7,657 nt of DNA, from contig MGDZ01000024.1 in assembly GCA_001791115.1 (NCBI GenBank), positions 1 to 7,657 on the forward strand. The letters are read 5' to 3'. How positions within the stretch are numbered: position 1 is the stretch's first letter; the number at the start of each line of letters is the position of its first letter. Both the position numbers and the translations under genes were made by a program. The notes under the pieces were generated by a model. It did not search any database. It had not been told where the DNA came from and saw only the letters and a list, made by a program, of their open reading frames with translations. Below are positions 4,248-7,657 of this stretch, piece by piece. The DNA comes from Candidatus Uhrbacteria bacterium RIFCSPHIGHO2_02_FULL_57_19 (GTDB lineage Bacteria > Patescibacteriota > Patescibacteriia > 2-12-FULL-57-11).

Positions 4248-5588
4248 ATGTCAGCGCATCACTCTACAAAGGCCTACGTGGTGGCCGTGGACATGGGTTA
4301 CGGCCATGAGCGGGCCGCCTATGCCCTGCGCCATCTGGCCGCGAACGGCGAGATCGTCATCGCCAACAACTACAAGGGGATACCCAAGCTCGACCAACTG
4401 CTGTGGAATCAATCGAGGCGTTTCTATGAGCTCGTCTCCCGTCTACAGCCCGTTCCGGTCGTGGGCAAGGCCATTTTCAAGGCGCTTGCCGACAACAACC
4501 AGCGGATCGCGCCGTTTTATCCGCGCCGCGACCTTTCCGAACCCTCGACCCAGCTCAAGCAGGTCATGTACGGCTTGGAGAAACGGGGACTACTTCGCGA
4601 TCTCATTGAACGGCTCCGGGCCAAGCCGCTGCCGCTCGTTTGCACCTTTTTTCTGCCGGCCTTTGCCGCCGAACTTCACGACTACCCGGGAGAAATTTAC
4701 GTGGTGGTCTGCGACGCGGACATTGCCCGGGTTTGGGCCCCTCGCGACCCCAAGCACTCGCGCATCAAGTATTTCGCGCCCAACGGCCGGGTGGTGGAGC
4801 GCTTGAAGCTCTACGGCGTCAGGGAGGAAAATATTTTTCTTACCGGATTCCCTATGCCCAAGGAGCTGGTTGGCGGGGAAAAGGCCGAGATCATCAAAAC
4901 TGATCTTCTGGCCAGGATCTGCAACCTGGATCCCAAGCGCATCTTCTGGAGCCGTTACTCGAAGACCCTGCGGGCCGCCTTGGGGGGGTCCTGCCTGCTG
5001 ACGAGGACTCATCCGCTGACTTTGACTTTTTCGGTGGGTGGAGCCGGCGCGCAGAAGCGGATTGCCGTGGAGGCCTTGCGGGCCGTGCGCACTCTGGTGC
5101 GTCGGGGTAAAATGCGGGTGGTTCTGGTGGCCGGCACCAAAAAAGCGGCGGCCAATTATTTTCAGGAGTCAGTAAGAGAGATGGGCCTTAACGGCGAACT
5201 GGGCCGGGGAGTGCACATCCTTTACACCAAAACGCGCCGTGAATACTTTCCGGCTTTCACCAAACTTCTCCGGGAGACGGACATCCTGTGGACCAAACCC
5301 TCGGAACTTTCTTTCTACACCGGTTTGGGCATTCCCATCATCATGGCTCCGCCCATCGGAAGCCAGGAGGATTTCAACCGCATCTGGATTTTCAACGTGG
5401 GCGGGGGCACGGATCAACTCGATCCGTCGCACATGGAGGAGTGGCTGATGGACTGGGTTAATTCCGGGGCCTTGGCCAGGATGGCCTGGAACGGATTTAT
5501 CGAAGCTCCGACCCATGGCGCCTTTCGCATCGAGCAGATCATCACCGGCCGGCCGTACAAGCTGGAGACGCTTCCCTTGATTGTCTAA
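4248..5588 (+). CDS. GT-B-fold glycosyltransferase, MurG/MGDG-synthase-like
   Basis: The protein has 446 residues and no membrane helix. The N-terminal half begins with a beta strand and the loop VDMGYGHERAA (14-24), which matches the G-x-GH-x-x-A-A acceptor loop of MurG and monogalactosyldiacylglycerol synthases. The C-terminal half begins with FSVGGAGAQKR (261-271), the usual glycine-rich loop of the nucleotide-sugar domain, and has KPSELSFYTGLGIPIIM (350-366) with SQEDFN soon after, the donor-binding region of the family. By family analogy it would move a sugar from a UDP-sugar to a lipid or envelope acceptor at the inner membrane face; donor and acceptor cannot be read from the sequence. 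It is a single-gene unit between a divergent receiver gene and a downstream terminator. Alternatives are a family of unknown function with the same fold, or a UDP-GlcNAc epimerase-like enzyme. Confidence 0.65.
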   Translation: MSAHHSTKAYVVAVDMGYGHERAAYALRHLAANGEIVIANNYKGIPKLDQLLWNQSRRFYELVSRLQPVPVVGKAIFKALADNNQRIAPFYPRRDLSEPSTQLKQVMYGLEKRGLLRDLIERLRAKPLPLVCTFFLPAFAAELHDYPGEIYVVVCDADIARVWAPRDPKHSRIKYFAPNGRVVERLKLYGVREENIFLTGFPMPKELVGGEKAEIIKTDLLARICNLDPKRIFWSRYSKTLRAALGGSCLLTRTHPLTLTFSVGGAGAQKRIAVEALRAVRTLVRRGKMRVVLVAGTKKAAANYFQESVREMGLNGELGRGVHILYTKTRREYFPAFTKLLRETDILWTKPSELSFYTGLGIPIIMAPPIGSQEDFNRIWIFNVGGGTDQLDPSHMEEWLMDWVNSGALARMAWNGFIEAPTHGAFRIEQIITGRPYKLETLPLIV

Positions 5589-5611
5589 GGGTGGGAGGGG
5601 TGAATTTGGTC

Positions 5612-5634
5612 AGCCCGTCTTATCGGCGGGCTTT
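5612..5634 (+). terminator. Hairpin terminator after the glycosyltransferase
   Basis: AGCCCG (5612-5617) pairs with CGGGCT (5627-5632), extended inward by one G-U and one C-G pair, leaving a 5-base loop. It is followed by a short T run (TTT, G, T). It lies 24 bases after the stop codon. The T tract is weak and overlaps the spacer of the next promoter. Confidence 0.6.
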
Positions 5635-5635
5635 G

Positions 5636-5644
5636 TGATATAAT
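5636..5644 (+). promoter_or_regulatory. Extended -10 promoter of the receiver-kinase operon
   Basis: TGATATAAT is a perfect TGn plus TATAAT. The predicted start, about 5651, leaves a leader of roughly two bases before the ATG at 5653, so the mRNA would be leaderless. No TTGACA-like box is seen at the usual distance; that region is the terminator stem. Confidence 0.7.
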
Positions 5645-5652
5645 GGAATTAT

Positions 5653-6054
5653 ATGCCTAACAACAAATCCAACAACAAACCGCGGATATTGATCGTCGAG
5701 GATAATCTGACGCTTTTGAATCTGATCAAAGAGAAGGTCAAAAGCGAGGGATGGACGGCACTTACCGCCGTGGACGGCGATGAGGCGGCTAAAAAGATCA
5801 GGACGCAAAATCCGGACCTGATTCTCCTCGATCTTCTGCTGCCTAAACGCGACGGAGTTTCGGTTCTCCGCGAGATGCGCTCAAGAAAGGAAACCGCCGA
5901 CATTCCGGTGGTGGTGCTGACCAATCTTTCGGATGGGGAAACGGTGGAAGCGGTCATGGCCGAGGGCGGCACCGACTTCTTGGTCAAGACCGACTACACT
6001 TTGGACGACGTGATGGCCCGCGTCCGCCAGCGCTTGCCGATTAAGAAAGCATGA
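5653..6054 (+). CDS. CheY-like single-domain response regulator, operon gene 1
   Basis: This is a 133-residue lone receiver domain after a short Asn/Lys-rich tail (MPNNKSNNKPR). Key residues are E16 and D17 (ILIVEDN), phospho-acceptor D60 (LILLDLLLP), switch T90 followed by N91, and K112 (FLVKTD). No DNA-binding or enzymatic domain follows. Its stop overlaps the start of the histidine kinase in the form ATGA, so the two should be translated together and the kinase is its likely phosphodonor. Transcription should begin at the perfect extended -10 box just upstream, with almost no leader. By analogy with CheY-like regulators it would work by protein-protein contact, for example on a pilus motor; the target is not shown by the sequence. 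Confidence 0.92.
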   Translation: MPNNKSNNKPRILIVEDNLTLLNLIKEKVKSEGWTALTAVDGDEAAKKIRTQNPDLILLDLLLPKRDGVSVLREMRSRKETADIPVVVLTNLSDGETVEAVMAEGGTDFLVKTDYTLDDVMARVRQRLPIKKA

Positions 6055-7196
6055 AAGAAACAGAAACAAGGGGGAAGCGGGAAACTGGGACGGCCAAGCC
6101 GGCCGACACCCAGCGCGCGCTCTTGAACGTGCTTGAGGATCTGGGAGCGGCCCGCGACAAAGAACGGGCCGAGTTCACCCGCACCAAGGTGGTCATCGAG
6201 ACCATGGGGTCGGCTCTGGTGACCTTGAGTCCGTTGGGCGTGCCGGAGCTGGCTAATATCGAAGCCAAGAACATTTTCGGCTGGCAGAAGGGGCTGCCCA
6301 CGCGCTCTTTGATCGCTCAGGATCCGTTTGGGGCAGTCATAGATCTTTGCGGAATGAATTCGGACAAAAACTGTGAAACTTCGTACGCGGCCGGCGGGAG
6401 ACAGTACAAGACGGTTGGCCGGTCTATCCTGATCGACGGAAGAATCAATGGTTACGTGCTGGTGCTCACCGACATCACCCGCGAAAAGGAGCTGGATCGG
6501 CTCAAGACCGAATTTGTCTCGGTAACCTCGCATCAATTGCGCACCCCGCTCTCGGCCATCAAGTGGATCATCGAACTGATGCTCCACGAGGGCGCCGGCC
6601 CGCTCACCGCCGAGCAGAAAGAGTTCCTCACCCAGGCCAGCGACTCCAATGAAAGGATGATCGCGCTAATCGCCGACCTCTTGAACATCTCCAGGATCGA
6701 GGCCGGCCGGCTGGCCCTTTCTCCGGTGGAGGTTGATCTCTCGGTACTCACCGGACACGTGCTCCGCGAGTTCCTGGAGAAGATCAAGGAAAAAAAATTG
6801 GCTCTTTCCACCAGATTCTCCAAGGAGGCGAGGCCGGTGGTGGCCGATCCGAAATACCTCCATCAGGTGCTGAGCAACCTAATTTCCAACGCCGTCAAAT
6901 ATACCCGGCCCGGGGGGAGGATCACTATCGCCGTCCGATCGGAAAAAGGCGAGGTTGTCTGGTCCATTTCCGATACGGGCATGGGAATCCCGCGAGCGCA
7001 GCAAGACCGCGTCTTTCAGAAATTCTTCCGCGGTGATAATGTGATACGCGAAGAGACCGAAGGCACCGGCCTTGGATTGTATGTGGCCAAATCTTTGACT
7101 GAAGCCATGGGCGGGCGCATCTGGTTTACCTCTACCGAAGGAAAAGGAACGGCCTTTTTCTTCGCTCTGCCGTCCAAGATGGCATCCAAGAAATAA
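6051..7196 (+). CDS. Soluble PAS-containing sensor histidine kinase
   Basis: The protein has 381 residues and no transmembrane segment, so it should sense a cytoplasmic signal. It has a charged N-terminus, a helix at about 20-50, a PAS-like domain at about 50-146 ending in the usual LTDITREKEL, and a DHp/HisKA domain with H161 in SHQLRTPLS. The HATPase domain has the N-box around N280 (NLISNAVKYT), DTGMGI at 308-313, FQKFFRG at 322-328 and GTGLGLYVAKSL at 338-349, followed by GKGT. All ATP-binding motifs are intact, so it should be active. The residue after the phospho-histidine is Gln rather than the common Glu or Asp. Two cysteines in the PAS region (C100 and C108) are of unknown meaning. 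It overlaps the upstream receiver by four bases and precedes the next receiver by three, forming one operon. Confidence 0.93.
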   Translation: MKETETRGKRETGTAKPADTQRALLNVLEDLGAARDKERAEFTRTKVVIETMGSALVTLSPLGVPELANIEAKNIFGWQKGLPTRSLIAQDPFGAVIDLCGMNSDKNCETSYAAGGRQYKTVGRSILIDGRINGYVLVLTDITREKELDRLKTEFVSVTSHQLRTPLSAIKWIIELMLHEGAGPLTAEQKEFLTQASDSNERMIALIADLLNISRIEAGRLALSPVEVDLSVLTGHVLREFLEKIKEKKLALSTRFSKEARPVVADPKYLHQVLSNLISNAVKYTRPGGRITIAVRSEKGEVVWSISDTGMGIPRAQQDRVFQKFFRGDNVIREETEGTGLGLYVAKSLTEAMGGRIWFTSTEGKGTAFFFALPSKMASKK

Positions 7197-7199
7197 AAT

Positions 7200-7610
7200 A
7201 TGCCTGGAACGATCAAAACAGAAAGCGGAGCCATCAAGGTGCTGATCGCCGAGGATGACAAGTTTTTGAAGAATGTTCTCAAGTCCAAATTGACGGCCGA
7301 AGGATTTCAGATTTTGATGACCTCCGACGGGGTGGAAACCATGGAGATGGTGGCCAAGGAAAAGCCGGATATACTGCTCCTGGACATCATCATGCCCAGA
7401 AAAAACGGTTTCGACGTGCTGGAGGAGATACGCTTGAACGCCCAGATACGCGACCTGCCGGTGATCATCCTTTCCAATCTGGGCCAGGATGAGGATGTCA
7501 AACGCGGCCTGGCCCTGGGGGCCGTGGACTTCCTCATCAAATCCGACCACTCTCTTTCCGAAGTGGTGGACAAGGTCAAGCTCTACGCGGCAACCACTAA
7601 GAAAAAGTAA
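7200..7610 (+). CDS. CheY-like single-domain response regulator, operon gene 3
   Basis: This is a 136-residue receiver with a 12-residue N-terminal extension. E18, D19 and D20 form the acidic cluster (VLIAEDD), D62 is the phospho-acceptor (LLLDIIMP), S92 the switch residue followed by N93, and K114 the conserved lysine (FLIKSD). It ends in a Lys-rich tail (TTKKK) with no output domain. It starts three bases after the kinase stop and has no promoter or ribosome binding site of its own, so it is the third gene of the same operon. Having two receivers around one kinase suggests two outputs or a phosphate sink plus an effector. Whether it passes the signal to the product of the gene that begins at 7625 is open. 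Confidence 0.92.
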   Translation: MPGTIKTESGAIKVLIAEDDKFLKNVLKSKLTAEGFQILMTSDGVETMEMVAKEKPDILLLDIIMPRKNGFDVLEEIRLNAQIRDLPVIILSNLGQDEDVKRGLALGAVDFLIKSDHSLSEVVDKVKLYAATTKKK

Positions 7611-7624
7611 CCGGCCGGTTTCCC

Positions 7625-7657
7625 ATGCCGATCGATGTTGAACGACTGAAAAAAGCC
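7625..7657 (+). CDS. Start of a downstream gene, possibly a PilB/GspE-type ATPase
   Basis: ATG at 7625 opens 11 codons (MPIDVERLKKA) that run off the window, 14 bases after the preceding stop and on the same strand, so it is probably in the same operon. The short helical start resembles the N-terminal domain beginnings of PilB/GspE assembly ATPases, and such genes often accompany pilM-N-O. Eleven residues cannot prove it; treat the identity as a guess. Confidence 0.4.
   Translation, partial: MPIDVERLKKA

Noticed and set aside
4982..4988. G7 run in the glycosyltransferase as a phase-variation or frameshift site
   Set aside because: The frame is intact with conserved motifs on both sides, and a single G7 is not strong evidence for programmed slippage.
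6879..7550. A 223-codon open frame on the minus strand across the kinase and last receiver
   Set aside because: It is antisense to two genes with intact catalytic motifs and its translation shows no recognisable domain; high G+C in codon positions makes long antisense frames common.

Overview
The window looks like a piece of a Candidate Phyla Radiation (Patescibacteria, Parcubacteria-like) chromosome. The grounds are: a compact type IV pilus assembly block; soluble CheY-like receivers and a soluble histidine kinase with the SHQLRTP-type H-box I associate with that group; almost no Shine-Dalgarno sequences; extended -10 promoters placed so that mRNAs would be leaderless; and short G+C-rich palindromes (CCTGCCTGCCGGCAGGCAGG) scattered between genes. 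The lineage is an inference from style, not a computed placement.

Layout. Positions 3-1025 hold the 3' part of a secreted, beta-rich surface protein. Positions 1045-3543 hold a type IV pilus inner-membrane block: pilM, pilN, pilO and a small one-helix membrane protein. Positions 3542-3742 hold a 201-bp foldback element with 18-bp perfect terminal inverted repeats and a 5-bp AAGAT target duplication; it sits exactly in the stop codon of the small membrane gene. A minus-strand terminator follows, then a minus-strand receiver gene (3807-4178). Divergent from it is a GT-B-type glycosyltransferase (4248-5588), ended by a hairpin terminator that runs straight into an extended -10 promoter. That promoter drives a tight operon of receiver, PAS/histidine kinase, receiver (5653-7610), and the window ends in the first 11 codons of another gene (7625 onward).

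How the parts may work together. PilM (actin-like, cytoplasmic) should bind the N-terminal tail of PilN, and PilN and PilO should form the periplasmic-side alignment complex of the pilus. The kinase and three output-less receivers would form a phosphorelay acting through protein-protein contacts, as CheY-like proteins do for pilus motors. The link to the pilus is by proximity only.

The most interesting signal is in the non-coding DNA. A 20-bp perfect palindrome occurs three times. In two cases, deleting it exactly restores an older symmetry (the stem of the foldback element; a TAATCCGCG tandem repeat), so it behaves like a tiny insertion unit that leaves no target duplication. One copy lies just before pilO, a gene whose natural start position carries ACG instead of ATG.
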